DNA of 64,000 nucleotides from Moraxellaceae bacterium (GCA_029237815.1 JAQZBP010000007.1:1-64000); one strand, 5' to 3'. Counted from the stretch's first letter, positions 17,127-26,047 are shown. The notes: a model not told the origin generated them from the sequence alone. Program-made: numbers and translations.

Positions 17127-19550
17127 CTAGCGCCGCAGCGTGCGCAGCCGCAACGCATTGCCGACCACGCTGGCGGACGACAGGCTCATCGCCAGCGCCG
17201 CAATCATCGGGCTCAGCAGCCAACCGGTGAAGGGATACAGCAGACCGGCCGCCACCGGAATGCCGAGCGCGTTGTAGACGAGCGCGAACATCAGGTTCTG
17301 ACGCATGTTGCCCACGGTCGCAGAGGAAAGCAGCCGTGCGCGCGCAATGCCGCGCAGGTCGCCTTTCACCAGCGTGACGGCGGCGCTGTTCATGGCGACA
17401 TCGGTGCCGGTACCCATGGCGATGCCGACGTCGGCGGCGGCGAGGGCGGGCGCGTCGTTGATGCCGTCACCGGCCATGGCGACCACCGCGCCTTTCTGCT
17501 TCAGCTGCTCCACGAGCGTGAGCTTGTCGGCGGGCTTCACCTCGCCGTGCACCTCGTCGATGCCGAGGCGCGCGGCCACGGCCTTCGCGGTGGTGAGGCC
17601 ATCGCCGGTGGCCATGATGAGGCGCAGGCCCGAGGCCTTCAGCGCCGCGACGGCTTCCGGCGTCGTGGCCTTAACCGGGTCGGCGACGGCGAGCAGGCCC
17701 AGCAGTTGGCCTTCGCGCGCGAGGTACATCACGCTGGCGCCCTGCAGGCGCAGGTCCTCGGCCGCGGCGCTGAGCGTGGAGACATCGACGCCGTCCTGCG
17801 TCATGAGCGCCGTATTGCCGAGTGCGACGCGCTGACCGTTGACGCGACCGCGCACACCGATGCCGGAGGCGGATTCGAAATCGGCGGGCGTGGCGAGCGT
17901 GAGCTGCCGGCTGCGCGCCGCCGCCACGATGGCGGCGGCCAGCGGATGCTCGCTGCCCTGGTCGAGGCTGGCGGCGGTGGCGAGTACGTCGTCGTCGGCC
18001 ACGCCGGCGGCGACCACCATCTGCTTGAACTCGGGCCGGCCCTCGGTGAGCGTGCCAGTCTTGTCCACGATCAGCGTGTCGACGCGGCGCAGGTGCTCGA
18101 TCGCCGCGGCATCGCGGAACAATACGCCCTGCGTCGCCGCCTCGCCGGTGGCGACCATGATGGACATGGGTGTGGCGAGGCCGAGCGCGCAGGGGCAGGC
18201 GATGATGAGCACGGCGACGGAATTGATCAGGCCGAAGAGCCAGCCCTGCGCGCCGCCGAAGAATCCCCAGCCGAAAAAGGTGAGCACGGCGACCGCCACG
18301 ACACCCATTACGAAATACCCGGCGACGACATCGGCGAGGCGCTGCATCGGCGCTTTCGAGCGCTGTGCCTGCGCCACCATCTGCACGATCTGCGACAGCA
18401 TGGTGTCCGCGCCGACTTTCTCGGAACGCATGACCAGGCTGCCTGAAGTATTCAGCGTGGCGCCGATGACCTTGTCGCCGGGTCGCTTGGTGACGGGCAG
18501 CGGCTCGCCGGTGAGCATGGATTCGTCGACGGGACTCGTGCCTTCGGTGACGACGCCATCCACCGGCACTTTTTCGCCCGGGCGCACGCGCAGCCGGTCG
18601 CCGACATGCACATGCGTCAGCGGCACGTCTTCCTCGTTGCCATCGGCGTTGATGCGGCGCGCGGTCTTCGGCGCGAGCCCGAGCAGCGAGCGGATGGCGG
18701 CCGAGGTTTGCGAACGCGCCTTGAGCTCCAGGATCTGGCCGAGCAACGTGAGGGAGATGATCACGGCCGCCGCCTCGAAATAGACGCCGATGCGGCCGTG
18801 CATGAGGAAGCTGTCGGGGAACACGCCGGGCGCGAACGTCGCGACGACGCTGTAGGCGAAGGCCGCGCCGGTGCCGAGCCCGATCAGCGTCCACATATTG
18901 GGGCTGCGGTTGCGCACGGATTGCCAGCCGCGCAGGTAGAACGGCTGCCCGGCCCAGAGGATGGTCGGCAGCGACAGCACGAGTTCGACCCAGCTCTGCA
19001 GGGTGCCGTGGAAGAGGCCGAAGCGGTGGCCGAACATGGCGAGTACGGTGACGACGAGGGTGAAGGGAAGGGTCCAGCGGAAGCGGCGCGAAAAATCCTT
19101 GAGCTCGGCGTTGTCCTCTTCGGCGTCGAGCGGCAGCAGGGGCTCCAGCGCCATGCCGCATATCGGACAGTTGCCGGGCTTGTCCTGGCGGATTTCCGGA
19201 TGCATCGGGCAGGTGTAAATCGTGCCGGGCGCAACTGCAGGGGTAGGCGTCATGCCCTGTTGCCCGTGGTGTTCGTGGTGTTCGTGGTGAGCCGGCGCAG
19301 TCGTGGCGCGCGCGGCGGGTGCTGCTGCAGCGGACTGCGCCTTCTCAGCGTAGCGCGCCGGCTCCAGCCGGAATTTTTCGAGGCAATGCGTGCTGCAAAA
19401 ATGAAAGACGCTGCCTTGCCAGGCGAGGCGTGGCGCATCACTGCCAACGCGCATGCCGCAGACGGGGTCGAGAATGTCGCCGGCGGCGGGGGCGGGCGCT
19501 GAACCGGCGGCATGCGCGCCGCTGGCGCCCGTGTGGTGTTCCGTGCTCAT
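17127..19550 (-). CDS. Copper-translocating P1B-type ATPase with YHS and heavy-metal-binding domains
   Basis: 807 residues from the ATG at 19550 (GGAG at good distance). In order: a YHS domain (DPVCGMRV...[12 protein letters not shown], ~25-65), a His-rich linker (HHEHHEHHG), a short heavy-metal-binding segment ([26 protein letters not shown]), then the P1B ATPase core. CPC in '[11 protein letters not shown]' (~450) marks a Cu(I)/Ag(I) exporter. Phosphorylation motif DKTGTLTEG is at ~495, the HP signature is '[10 protein letters not shown]' and the hinge is '[10 protein letters not shown]'. No classic CxxC Atx1-like domain, as in SilP/CopA-like enzymes with YHS front ends. It pumps monovalent copper or silver out of the cytoplasm. 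Confidence 0.95.
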   Translation of the reverse strand: MSTEHHTGASGAHAAGSAPAPAAGDILDPVCGMRVGSDAPRLAWQGSVFHFCSTHCLEKFRLEPARYAEKAQSAAAAPAARATTAPAHHEHHEHHGQQGMTPTPAVAPGTIYTCPMHPEIRQDKPGNCPICGMALEPLLPLDAEEDNAELKDFSRRFRWTLPFTLVVTVLAMFGHRFGLFHGTLQSWVELVLSLPTILWAGQPFYLRGWQSVRNRSPNMWTLIGLGTGAAFAYSVVATFAPGVFPDSFLMHGRIGVYFEAAAVIISLTLLGQILELKARSQTSAAIRSLLGLAPKTARRINADGNEEDVPLTHVHVGDRLRVRPGEKVPVDGVVTEGTSPVDESMLTGEPLPVTKRPGDKVIGATLNTSGSLVMRSEKVGADTMLSQIVQMVAQAQRSKAPMQRLADVVAGYFVMGVVAVAVLTFFGWGFFGGAQGWLFGLINSVAVLIIACPCALGLATPMSIMVATGEAATQGVLFRDAAAIEHLRRVDTLIVDKTGTLTEGRPEFKQMVVAAGVADDDVLATAASLDQGSEHPLAAAIVAAARSRQLTLATPADFESASGIGVRGRVNGQRVALGNTALMTQDGVDVSTLSAAAEDLRLQGASVMYLAREGQLLGLLAVADPVKATTPEAVAALKASGLRLIMATGDGLTTAKAVAARLGIDEVHGEVKPADKLTLVEQLKQKGAVVAMAGDGINDAPALAAADVGIAMGTGTDVAMNSAAVTLVKGDLRGIARARLLSSATVGNMRQNLMFALVYNALGIPVAAGLLYPFTGWLLSPMIAALAMSLSSASVVGNALRLRTLRR

Positions 19551-19963
19551 CCGGTTTCTCCGGTGGCGAATGGTGGCGGGCAGCAGGACCGCCCGGCGTT
19601 CACTGACATCCTCCGCATCCATTGGCGACGTGCTCTGCCGCAGGTCAATCGCGTGGACGCAACCTGACGGCGATTGTGTGCACGGGAAGAGGCGCTGTCA
19701 TCTACCGTCCGTGGGGTTGGGCAGCTCGTCGTTCACGCGCAGGCATCGCGGCTTCAGGGACTGCGACGCGGGTGCCGCGCGTATGGCGACAATCTCAGCG
19801 TAGAAGCAATTCGCGGGCGCTACCGGTGGTGTCATCGCGCGACCAGAGCGGAGGTGGGGCGCCGCCATCTCCAGCGCCAATGCAAAGGCAAGACAGCTCC
19901 CGGGAATTCACACCACACGGCCAAGCCCGGACTGCGCGACAGGCGGCGCTCCCGTACCTGCCG
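19551..19963. other. Intergenic region upstream of copper ATPase
   Basis: About 410 bp between the copper ATPase start and the TSUP gene end, both minus strand. It should hold the ATPase promoter. Open frames here are arginine-rich shadows and I recognise no gene, RNA or clear CueR-type dyad. Confidence 0.5.
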
Positions 19964-20701
19964 TCAGAGCGCGAATGCGAGCTTGGTGCCGGCAATGACC
20001 AGTACCGCCGCGAGGAAGCGCTTGATGAGGCGCGGTTCCAGCCGGCGGCTGCCGAGCCAGGAGCCCAGCAGGCCACCGATCCCGGCGGCGGCGAGCAATT
20101 CCAGACCGAAATCGGGGTACGTACGCGAGCTGCTCAGACTGCCGAGCAAACCGGCGCTGGAGTTCAGCAGGATGAACACGGCCGAGACCGCAGCGGCCTG
20201 TTTCGCCTTCGCCCAGTGCATGAACAGCAGCAGCGGCGTGAGGAAGATGCCACCACCGGTGCCGGTCAGACCGGACAGCAGGCCGATGCCCGCGCCGACT
20301 GCCAGCGCCGCGGGCAGAGACGGCGGCGTGGCATCGCTGTCGGCCGGCGGCTTCAACAATAGATGCAATGCGGAATACAGCAGCACGGCCCCCAGCAGCA
20401 CCTTGAACAGCGGCGTCGGCAGATTGAGATAGCCGCCGAGGAAGGCCATCGGCAGCGCCAGCACCGCGAAGGGCCAGAGCAGGCGCCCGGAAAAATGCCC
20501 GGCACGCCAGAACTGCCAGCTGCCGATGGTCGCCACGAGAATGTTGAGGGTGAGCGCCAGCGGCTTGATGGTTGCGGGCGCCAGGCCGATCAGCGTCATC
20601 ACGGCGATATAGCCGGAGGCGCCGGCGTGGCCGACCGAGGAATACAGGAAGGCGATCAGGAAGATGCCCGTGCACAGCAGCAACAGCAGATCGGGAGTCA
20701 T
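19964..20701 (-). CDS. TSUP-family (TauE/SafE) sulfite/anion permease
   Basis: 245 residues and about eight membrane helices. It shows the two-fold TSUP pattern, with 'FLYSSVGHAGASGYIAVMTLIGLAPATIKPLALTLNI' in the first half and 'GAGIGLLSGLTGTGGGIFLTPLLLF' in the second. TSUP carriers export sulfite, sulfonates or related anions across the inner membrane; substrate cannot be told. It is the last chromosomal gene before the dif junction of the prophage. Confidence 0.85.
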   Translation of the reverse strand: MTPDLLLLLCTGIFLIAFLYSSVGHAGASGYIAVMTLIGLAPATIKPLALTLNILVATIGSWQFWRAGHFSGRLLWPFAVLALPMAFLGGYLNLPTPLFKVLLGAVLLYSALHLLLKPPADSDATPPSLPAALAVGAGIGLLSGLTGTGGGIFLTPLLLFMHWAKAKQAAAVSAVFILLNSSAGLLGSLSSSRTYPDFGLELLAAAGIGGLLGSWLGSRRLEPRLIKRFLAAVLVIAGTKLAFAL

Positions 20702-20921
20702 TGCAGGTCTCGGGGCATCGGCACGCAGGGATCAGGGATTGAATGGTATCCGGCTGCGGCAGGGTTACGTATGGCGAAGCAGGCGCCGGATTTCACCATG
20801 GCGCGATGGGGATTGCAGCAGGAAGGCCGGGAATGGCGTCGGGGCGAGACGGCCGCCATCAATTACCGAACCGGGGGCGGTGGCGGTCCTGGAAATGGCC
20901 GCTCCGGATTCATAACATCAT

Positions 20922-20949
20922 ATTTAACATAATATACATTATGCGTTGT
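20922..20949 (-). other. Left Xer junction: complete dif-like site (chromosomal XerD arm, phage XerC arm)
   Basis: On the plus strand the 11-base XerD arm ATTTAACATAA (20922-20932) is followed by the 6-base centre TATACA and the XerC arm TTATGCGTTGT (20939-20949). Read on the minus strand, the XerD arm and centre are identical to E. coli dif (as recalled), and the match continues seven bases into the XerC arm, giving 24 identical bases in a row. This copy is probably the working chromosome-dimer resolution site. Confidence 0.85.
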
Positions 20950-21065
20950 TTCGGTCCTTTCACCGGGCCCAGAGTCAATAGCTTTTGTCTATAGTGCATC
21001 AGGCGGTTTTGTCGCGTCCAAGGGTGGTTTTTTGCTACCAAATGCGGTGATTCTGTAAGTGCCTT

Positions 21066-21563
21066 ATGGACAATAATTCTAACCCACACCCCATTTTCTA
21101 CGCCCGGCAGCACTACCAGCGACTCCGGCAGGACCGCGCGTGGCTGGACTTACGCTATGAAGTCCACCGTGACCATAGAAAGGCCCTGCCGTTTATTGGC
21201 TTCACCCGCCACAACCAGCACACGAAGCGCCGGATGCTGGCCTACTTCGGCCGCATGGATGCCGACGCCTGGTGGCAAGAGCGCGTGCGCGTGTCCTGGC
21301 TGCATGGCCGGATATGCATTCCGCACCCGGCTTGCCCCGAGGCGTTCGAGCTCGCGCGCTGGATATCCTTTACCGATGCCGTGACCATCACCGGCCGCAG
21401 CGCCGACACCTTTGCGCGCTGGCGTTGGGATACGTCCACCGTGCCGGATGAAGCCGCGTGGCGGCTGCTGGAATGGTGCGTGCACCAGTGCTGCGCCTGG
21501 CCCCGGCGTCCGCCTCGATCTGCCGCCCCTGCAGCACTGCCGGCACCCGATCTGCAGGCATAA
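21066..21563 (+). CDS. Prophage protein of unknown function
   Basis: 165 residues, the only plus-strand gene at the left end of the prophage. It is basic and aromatic-rich ('FYARQHYQRLRQDRAWLDLRYEVHRDHRKALPF'), with a middle 'DAVTITGRSADTFARWRWDTSTVPDEAAWRLLEWCV' that could be a small helical DNA-binding unit, and a Pro/Ala tail. I do not recognise the family. No strong SD is visible before the ATG. Its isolated position, opposite to the late operon and beside the attachment site, would suit a lysogeny or morons-type function (inference). Confidence 0.5.
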   Translation: MDNNSNPHPIFYARQHYQRLRQDRAWLDLRYEVHRDHRKALPFIGFTRHNQHTKRRMLAYFGRMDADAWWQERVRVSWLHGRICIPHPACPEAFELARWISFTDAVTITGRSADTFARWRWDTSTVPDEAAWRLLEWCVHQCCAWPRRPPRSAAPAALPAPDLQA

Positions 21564-21595
21564 AAAAGCCCGGCGCATGGCCAGGCTTTCAGAAT
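21564..21595 (-). terminator. Hairpin with A-run, terminator on the minus strand
   Basis: AAAGCC-C-GGC pairs with GCC-A-GGCTTT around a 4-base loop. On the minus strand the hairpin is followed by six T, so it can back up the late-operon terminator. On the plus strand it directly follows the 165-residue gene. Confidence 0.5.
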
Positions 21596-21703
21596 TTGAG
21601 CGGGAGTCAATTCCTAGCGCGATTGCTAGGCGCAAAGCACTTATTCGACCAGGGTGGTTACTGGCGCTCTATTCGTGCACTCCCGCCGCTCCATTTTACT
21701 CCT

Positions 21704-21752
21704 GTAAAAAAGCCCGCGCAAGGCAGGCCCGTTAGAGCTTTAGTTTTTTTTA
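21704..21752 (-). terminator. Late-operon terminator
   Basis: Immediately after the stop of the lectin-like gene, the minus strand has a GC hairpin (GGGCCTGCC..GCGCGGGC) followed by a run of six T. Imperfect stem, but placed where the operon ends. Confidence 0.55.
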
Positions 21753-22508
21753 GATGGCGTTGCCGCACGGGTCCGTCATGCCCACCGACACTGGCCCCAC
21801 GATATCGGCCGCGGCCGCGCGCCATGTTCCGGTGAATACCTTCCCGGCGTTGCCGGCCAGAATGCCGGGCTGCTCATAGGAATTCAGCACCAGCAGGCAT
21901 TGCCCCGGCGTGTACGCTGACCGAGCGAGCGCCACGGGCGCGCTGCCGTTGACCCTGGCGGCAAACGTGCCCTCGTCGGCATCGAATTCCAATGTCACGA
22001 GGGCCGTGTTCGTCGCGAATGCCAAGTCAGAATATATATTTCCGCCGCCGTCCTTCAGGTACAGCGCATAGGTGCCGCCATCCAGCGCCTGCAGCATCAC
22101 TTCCACCTGCACCGCCAGCGCGGCGCTTGCCACGATGCCAGTTATCCATACCGGGTCAGAACCCGCCACAAATGCGGGCGCGGTCAACACCACTTCGACG
22201 GCGTGCATTCCACTTGCCAAGTCGATCTTGGCCCCCGTGCCCGCCGTTGAGTTTGCGGCAAAGGCCCAATGCGCCCCGGCGCTTACTCTTTCGCCTTCCA
22301 CGGTGTAGCTGCCCGTCTGGTCTGCATTGCTCAGCACTAGGCGTCCCGTCGCGGTGTAGCCCAGGCCATTAAGCAGCAGAATTTCCGCCTCGCTCGCGTT
22401 CAGCGGGTACGCACAGGACACCGGCGGCGCCGCCCCGCCCTGCTGCGTCATCACGGCCTGGCCCAGCCCCAACACCAGCGGCCGGCGGCGCAGGATGCCC
22501 GCCATCAT
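21750..22508 (-). CDS. Beta-sandwich (LamG/lectin-like) putative receptor-binding protein
   Basis: 252 residues; ATGA overlap with the gene before it. After a short hydrophobic start the chain is Ala/Gly-rich and beta-patterned: 'HWAFAANSTAGTGAKIDLASGMHAVEVVLTAP', 'LDGGTYALYLKDGGGNIYSDLAFATNTALVTLEFDADEGTFAARVNGSAPVAL'. This alternation of strands resembles concanavalin/LamG-like folds used in phage spikes. As the last gene of the structural block, next to the 113-residue protein, it most likely forms part of the host-recognition spike. Assignment rests on pattern and position only. Confidence 0.5.
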   Translation of the reverse strand: MMAGILRRRPLVLGLGQAVMTQQGGAAPPVSCAYPLNASEAEILLLNGLGYTATGRLVLSNADQTGSYTVEGERVSAGAHWAFAANSTAGTGAKIDLASGMHAVEVVLTAPAFVAGSDPVWITGIVASAALAVQVEVMLQALDGGTYALYLKDGGGNIYSDLAFATNTALVTLEFDADEGTFAARVNGSAPVALARSAYTPGQCLLVLNSYEQPGILAGNAGKVFTGTWRAAAADIVGPVSVGMTDPCGNAI

Positions 22509-22846
22509 GCGAAGTCACCCACGGCCACCCAGGCGTTGGGCGTGCCGGCGGTTTCGAGGTAGACCCCGTTGAGCTTGCTGGAATCGTTGGTGACAGTGCC
22601 GGCACCGCTCAGGGTGTCGGTGCCTTCCGTGGCCAGTGTGATCTGTCCCGGTGCGGCGTGGGCGTTGCGGAATTGCGCGTTGAAGCCTTCCGGCAGGCTC
22701 GCCGTGGCCTGTTCCGGCAGCGTGAGCGTGCAGGCCGCGGCGGTGTTGAAGCGAATGATCTTGCCGTTGTCGGCTTCGGTCAGCGTGTACGCAGCGCCCG
22801 CCACGTCCACGAATTCGATATTGAGGTTGAGCCCGTAATAGGACAT
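22505..22846 (-). CDS. Small beta-rich putative spike protein
   Basis: 113 residues. The middle reads 'DNGKIIRFNTAAACTLTLPEQATASLPEGFNAQFRNAHAAPGQITLATEGTDTLSGAG..LNGVYLETAGTPNAWVAVGDFA'. This 'GKIIRFNxAAxxTxTLP..' pattern is common in phage tail-fibre and spike beta domains. No membrane helix. Coupled by ATGA to the lectin-like gene, so the two probably assemble together. Confidence 0.5.
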   Translation of the reverse strand: MSYYGLNLNIEFVDVAGAAYTLTEADNGKIIRFNTAAACTLTLPEQATASLPEGFNAQFRNAHAAPGQITLATEGTDTLSGAGTVTNDSSKLNGVYLETAGTPNAWVAVGDFA

Positions 22847-22855
22847 TGCGCGGCC

Positions 22856-23110
22856 TTAATAGTTGCGCTGCGTTTCGCGCCTCACCTCTGCCTGGTACTC
22901 CGGCAGGGTGTAGCCATAGCGCAGGAAAATGGATTCATGGCGGTCCACGTCGCGGCGCATACCTTCCATGCCAGCCGTAACGCGGGTGAGTTGCTCTGTT
23001 TGGCTGCGGGAGTTATCCCAGATGCCCAGCACGGCAGCGGTTGCCAATGCGGCCAGCACGTTTTGCGCGATGGCAACGGCCGACAATTTGCTCGGCTGCT
23101 GTGCGCCCAT
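22856..23110 (-). CDS. Small membrane protein, holin/spanin-like position
   Basis: 84 residues. One membrane helix (VAIAQNVLAALATAAVLGIW) lies near the N-terminus, then a charged helical tail ('TRVTAGMEGMRRDVDRHESIFLRYGYTLPEYQAEVRRETQ') that may form a coiled coil. It follows the lysozyme gene by two genes, so a lysis accessory role (holin or spanin) is plausible, but a virion membrane protein is equally possible. Confidence 0.5.
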   Translation of the reverse strand: MGAQQPSKLSAVAIAQNVLAALATAAVLGIWDNSRSQTEQLTRVTAGMEGMRRDVDRHESIFLRYGYTLPEYQAEVRRETQRNY

Positions 23111-23113
23111 GAC

Positions 23114-23293
23114 TTACTGTCCGATCTGTTGCGTAATGGCTTCGGCCGTGCCCTGGCCGATGGCATTTGCCGTAGCGCTGTCTACCGGCAGGTGCTTACT
23201 GACAGCACCGGCCAGCACCATGGCAAAGACGTATTTGCCGACGTTGTGCCACAGAGACAGCCCGAAGGCCTTCAATCGATCTTTCGCTTTCAT
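23114..23293 (-). CDS. 59-residue membrane protein (short gene)
   Basis: ATG at 23293 to TAA at 23114. The product begins MKAKDRLKAFGLSLW and has one hydrophobic segment (YVFAMVLAGAVSKHL), then a polar tail rich in Ala, Thr and Gln. It fits exactly between the lysozyme stop (23302) and the next start (23110), with only 3-8 bp spacing on each side, and no other frame fills this gap. Position next to lysozyme suggests a holin candidate or minor virion membrane protein. Confidence 0.6.
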   Translation of the reverse strand: MKAKDRLKAFGLSLWHNVGKYVFAMVLAGAVSKHLPVDSATANAIGQGTAEAITQQIGQ

Positions 23294-23301
23294 GGCGACC
23301 C

Positions 23302-23811
23302 CTAGGATAGAAACAGCTTCCGTTCATCTTCGCGGCGTCGGGCCAATCCGGCGTTAACCACCTTCACCCCGTCGCGCGTTTCCTTGTTCCATTTCAGCAA
23401 CTCATCAGCGGCGGCGCGGATGTTGCCCGCGTTCAGCAGCTTGACCAGCGTGCTTTGCGCTGCCGCCTCTGCGCCCACATTGAAGGCCCAGGACAGCAGC
23501 GCAGTTTTCTGGTTTTCGTTCAGCGGCGCGCGAATCGCCGGCATCAGCGTGCGTTCTATTCGCGCCATATCACGATCAAACAGCGCGTCGATTTCCGCAC
23601 TGGTCAGCGGTCGCGGGAACTTCTCGCCCGGCAGCAGCTTGTGCCCCACGCCGATGGTGGGATGGCCCGCGGTGTCGATATACACCGTCGCCCGCCGGCC
23701 CTCGTGCTTTTCCAGGTATTTGCGGCGGCTCATGAAATAGGCCGCACCGCCTGCAGTTGCCGTCACGAGCACTACCCCCAGCAGAATCCAGACCCAGGCC
23801 CCGGCTTTCAC
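23302..23811 (-). CDS. Membrane-anchored GH24 lysozyme (T4-type endolysin)
   Basis: 169 residues, GTG start overlapping the upstream stop (GTGA). An N-terminal helix (VWILLGVVLVTATAGGAAYFM) acts as signal-anchor or SAR-type anchor. The catalytic triad region of T4-like lysozymes is visible: Glu in 'KHEGRR', Asp in 'VYIDTAG', Thr in 'PTIGVGH'. The rest ('LNENQKTALLSWAFNVG') matches GH24. It hydrolyses peptidoglycan, for lysis or virion entry; the anchor and placement among virion-type genes leave both open. Confidence 0.9.
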   Translation of the reverse strand: MKAGAWVWILLGVVLVTATAGGAAYFMSRRKYLEKHEGRRATVYIDTAGHPTIGVGHKLLPGEKFPRPLTSAEIDALFDRDMARIERTLMPAIRAPLNENQKTALLSWAFNVGAEAAAQSTLVKLLNAGNIRAAADELLKWNKETRDGVKVVNAGLARRREDERKLFLS

Positions 23812-24194
23812 GACTCGCGATCTATCGCCACGATCTGGATGCGCAGCGTGGTTTCATCACCTGCATTGGTACAACACGCCCATATTTCCGCGTCGGGCGC
23901 GTCCTTTTCGTTCCAGCCAATGCCCGGCGGTATTTTCGTCCCGGTCGTGCGCTTGAGCTGCGGGCCCCCAAAGGCTGCACCTTTGCTGCCATCGTTAAAA
24001 ATGCGGACGCTATACCGGCCCGAACCCTTCACCAGAATTCTCTGCGGCGTATCCCCTACCGTCACGCGCGGCATATCCACGAACCGCTTTCCAGGAGGAA
24101 GCTCCACCACAAAGGCGGCTTGCTCCTCTGGAACCTCGCGATTCCCTATTGCCGCGGGCGGATGCTTCGGCCGTTTGACGGCGTTGCGGTTCAT
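23808..24194 (-). CDS. Prophage structural-type protein, unknown
   Basis: 128 residues, no membrane helix. Beta-patterned: 'AAFVVELPPGKRFVDMPRVTVGDTPQRILVKGSGRYSVRIFNDGS' and 'CCTNAGDETTLRIQIVAIDRES'. It lies directly after the 131-residue gene and before lysozyme, in the block downstream of the candidate major capsid gene. A minor capsid or penton role is a position-based guess. Confidence 0.5.
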   Translation of the reverse strand: MNRNAVKRPKHPPAAIGNREVPEEQAAFVVELPPGKRFVDMPRVTVGDTPQRILVKGSGRYSVRIFNDGSKGAAFGGPQLKRTTGTKIPPGIGWNEKDAPDAEIWACCTNAGDETTLRIQIVAIDRES

Positions 24195-24196
24195 GG

Positions 24197-24592
24197 TTAG
24201 GCCTTCTCGATATAGCCATGCAGCACGAGGTCAACTCTCTGATATTCCACATCAGCGCACACGCTTTCGAACTCGGCGCGCGGCTGCGCGGTGAACTCGA
24301 GAGGCGGGTCGAAGAAAAACGGCTGGCCGGCGGTGCCCGCGATGGACGACAGCGGCACCGGATTGGCGAACAGCTTCTGTCCGTTCACGCCGTCCAGCAG
24401 ATTGACCAGCACCAGCGGCAGCACTTCCGCATTGCCGGCAACGCTGTTCAGGTTGGCGCCCACGGTCAGGCGCGTGGCCTTTTCCGCGACGAACTTTTCA
24501 CCACGGCTCAGGCCGTCGTACTGCGCGGTGTTGGACGCACCGGCGGCCAATTCCAGGACGCTCAGGGGGACGCTAAAGGGGCGACGGTTCAT
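24197..24592 (-). CDS. Prophage structural-type protein, unknown (beta-rich)
   Basis: 131 residues, soluble and beta-patterned: 'MNRRPFSVPLSVLELAAGASNTAQYDGLSRGEKFVAEKATRLTVGANLNSVAGNAEVLPLVLVNLLDG' and 'FDPPLEFTAQPRAEFESVCADVEYQRVDLVLHGYIEKA'. Its size would suit a single jelly-roll or penton-type virion protein, but I do not recognise a family. It begins just after a strong terminator that follows the 195-residue gene, so it is probably made at a lower level. Confidence 0.5.
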   Translation of the reverse strand: MNRRPFSVPLSVLELAAGASNTAQYDGLSRGEKFVAEKATRLTVGANLNSVAGNAEVLPLVLVNLLDGVNGQKLFANPVPLSSIAGTAGQPFFFDPPLEFTAQPRAEFESVCADVEYQRVDLVLHGYIEKA

Positions 24593-24644
24593 GTTTTACT
24601 TTCCTCGTTCACTTTTTTTAAAGAGGCCGGCACACCCAGCCCCT

Positions 24645-24675
24645 TTAAAAAAGCCGGCCGTAGCCGGCTTTTTCG
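24645..24675 (-). terminator. Strong internal rho-independent terminator after the candidate capsid gene
   Basis: Perfect stem AAGCCGGC / GCCGGCTT with a 4-base loop, flanked by A and T runs; on the minus strand six T follow. It sits 18 bp after the stop of the 195-residue gene and before the 131-residue gene. Confidence 0.85.
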
Positions 24676-24692
24676 GGTTCACCTGGTGGCGC

Positions 24693-25280
24693 TTAGACCT
24701 GGATTTCCTGGCCCAGCAGTTCCATGGTGTAGGCCACGTCGGCGGTCGTGGCAGGGCTGCCCGTGCCGGGAAACTTGATGCGCACGGCGTAGGTCTTGCC
24801 GGCCTGCAGCAGGATGGGATTGTTGAGGATGAAGGGCGTCTGGCCAGTGTCGCCGCTCGTGGTGTCGATCTTGGTCAGCGCGGTCTGCTTGATGAAGTTG
24901 CGCAGCGGGCCGCCACGGAAAACGATCGTGCCGTCCACCTCGATTTCCAGGACGCCCTTGTCCGCCACGGTATTGACGTCGGCCACGCGCACGGATTCGG
25001 TTCCGCTCGCGCCCACCAGCGTCAGCCCGAGCGCCTCAACCAGCTGGTGACGGTTCACCGGCATACGGCCGTTTTCCGCGATGTTGGTCGTTTCCAGCGT
25101 GCCCTGGTTGGCATGGAACATCTGCACTTCGGCGGTGCCGCCAGCCAGAGGCAGCGTGCCCCTGTAGTACAGATCCTTGTCGTAGATTTCTTCCTTGCTT
25201 TCGCCCGGTGCGAACATCGCCACCAGCTGCTCCGGCTTGAGGCCCATCAGTTCACGCTTGAAAGGATGCTTGCTGTTCAT
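24693..25280 (-). CDS. Candidate major capsid protein (single-jelly-roll size)
   Basis: 195 residues. A helical N-terminal segment (FKRELMGLKPEQLVAMFAPGESKEEIYDKDLYYRG) is followed by a beta-rich body: 'LPLAGGTAEVQMFHANQGTLETTNIAENG', 'VLEIEVDGTIVFRGGPLRNFIK', 'ILLQAGKTYAVRIKFPGTGS'. Codon quality is good, and a strong terminator lies right after it, as often seen for highly expressed capsid genes. It is smaller than double-jelly-roll capsid proteins (about 270-400). A single-jelly-roll capsid is the best guess; no sequence signature proves it. Confidence 0.45.
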   Translation of the reverse strand: MNSKHPFKRELMGLKPEQLVAMFAPGESKEEIYDKDLYYRGTLPLAGGTAEVQMFHANQGTLETTNIAENGRMPVNRHQLVEALGLTLVGASGTESVRVADVNTVADKGVLEIEVDGTIVFRGGPLRNFIKQTALTKIDTTSGDTGQTPFILNNPILLQAGKTYAVRIKFPGTGSPATTADVAYTMELLGQEIQV

Positions 25281-25345
25281 GGTCTTTTTTCTCGCTTGAA
25301 ATTGAATTGTGTTTTCTTGCTGCGTTGTTCGTTCACGCCACCCGA

Positions 25346-26011
25346 TCAGGCGGCGTATTCCAGGGCGGCACCCAGGGAGGCATCACCAGCGGCGAGCGCG
25401 CCCAGGGCTTCCAGGCCGTTCAGTTCCTCATCACCCGGCAGCGCGGCGCCCAGGGCGCCCACGGTCATGGACACGCCGTCCAGTTCCATGGCGGTACGGG
25501 CTTCGATCTGTTCGTTGACCACGCGGTGAAGCCCCACGGTCAGGATGCCGACCGCGGCAGCCTTGGCGTGCTTCGGCTTCACGCCCATCTTCTGCGCGGC
25601 GATGCAGGCGCCCACGCCCACGGCAGCCTTCACCGCGTGCTTCATCGCGCCCGTGGTCAGGCGTTCCGGCATCCACTTGCGGGCGATGCCATAGAGCATG
25701 TCGGTCGCCGAGGCGGCACCGGCGCCGATCACGGCAGGGATAGCCACTTCATCCACCAGCGGCTTGCCCAGCGTCATGGCCTTGCCGGCGACGGCACGGG
25801 CACGCCCGGCAGCGCGACGGGCACGACTGGCCGGCTTCGCAGGAGCGGGCGCCGGACGCGACACCGCACGAGCGGGCGCCGGCTTGCTGGCGGCACGGCT
25901 GGCGCGGCGCTTGGCCGGCTTCGCGGTCGCCTTCTTGGCACTGCGGCGCGCACGATTCGCCGCAAGCATTTTTGCAGTGGCGCGCTTCTGCGCTGCGCTG
26001 CGAGTTGCCAT
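25346..26011 (-). CDS. Basic-tailed membrane protein, putative genome-membrane linker
   Basis: 221 residues. The first ~80 are histone-H1-like, rich in Lys, Arg, Ala and Pro ('KKATAKPAKRRASRAASKPAPARAV', shortened at both ends in meaning). The rest is hydrophobic and Gly/Ala-rich with two or three possible membrane helices ('AIPAVIGAGAASATDMLY', 'AVKAAVGVGACIAA', 'AAAVGILTVGL'). A nucleic-acid-binding tail on a membrane domain would suit a protein joining the packaged genome to an internal virion membrane (inference). It lies next to the candidate capsid gene. Confidence 0.55.
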   Translation of the reverse strand: MATRSAAQKRATAKMLAANRARRSAKKATAKPAKRRASRAASKPAPARAVSRPAPAPAKPASRARRAAGRARAVAGKAMTLGKPLVDEVAIPAVIGAGAASATDMLYGIARKWMPERLTTGAMKHAVKAAVGVGACIAAQKMGVKPKHAKAAAVGILTVGLHRVVNEQIEARTAMELDGVSMTVGALGAALPGDEELNGLEALGALAAGDASLGAALEYAA

Positions 26012-26047
26012 GTTGTTTTCCTCTTTCGCGTTGGTATTCCGCCCGGC

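Noticed and set aside
19622..20432. Plus-strand frames overlapping the TSUP gene and its downstream gap
   Set aside because: Antisense to a clear membrane permease; Arg/Gln-rich noise.
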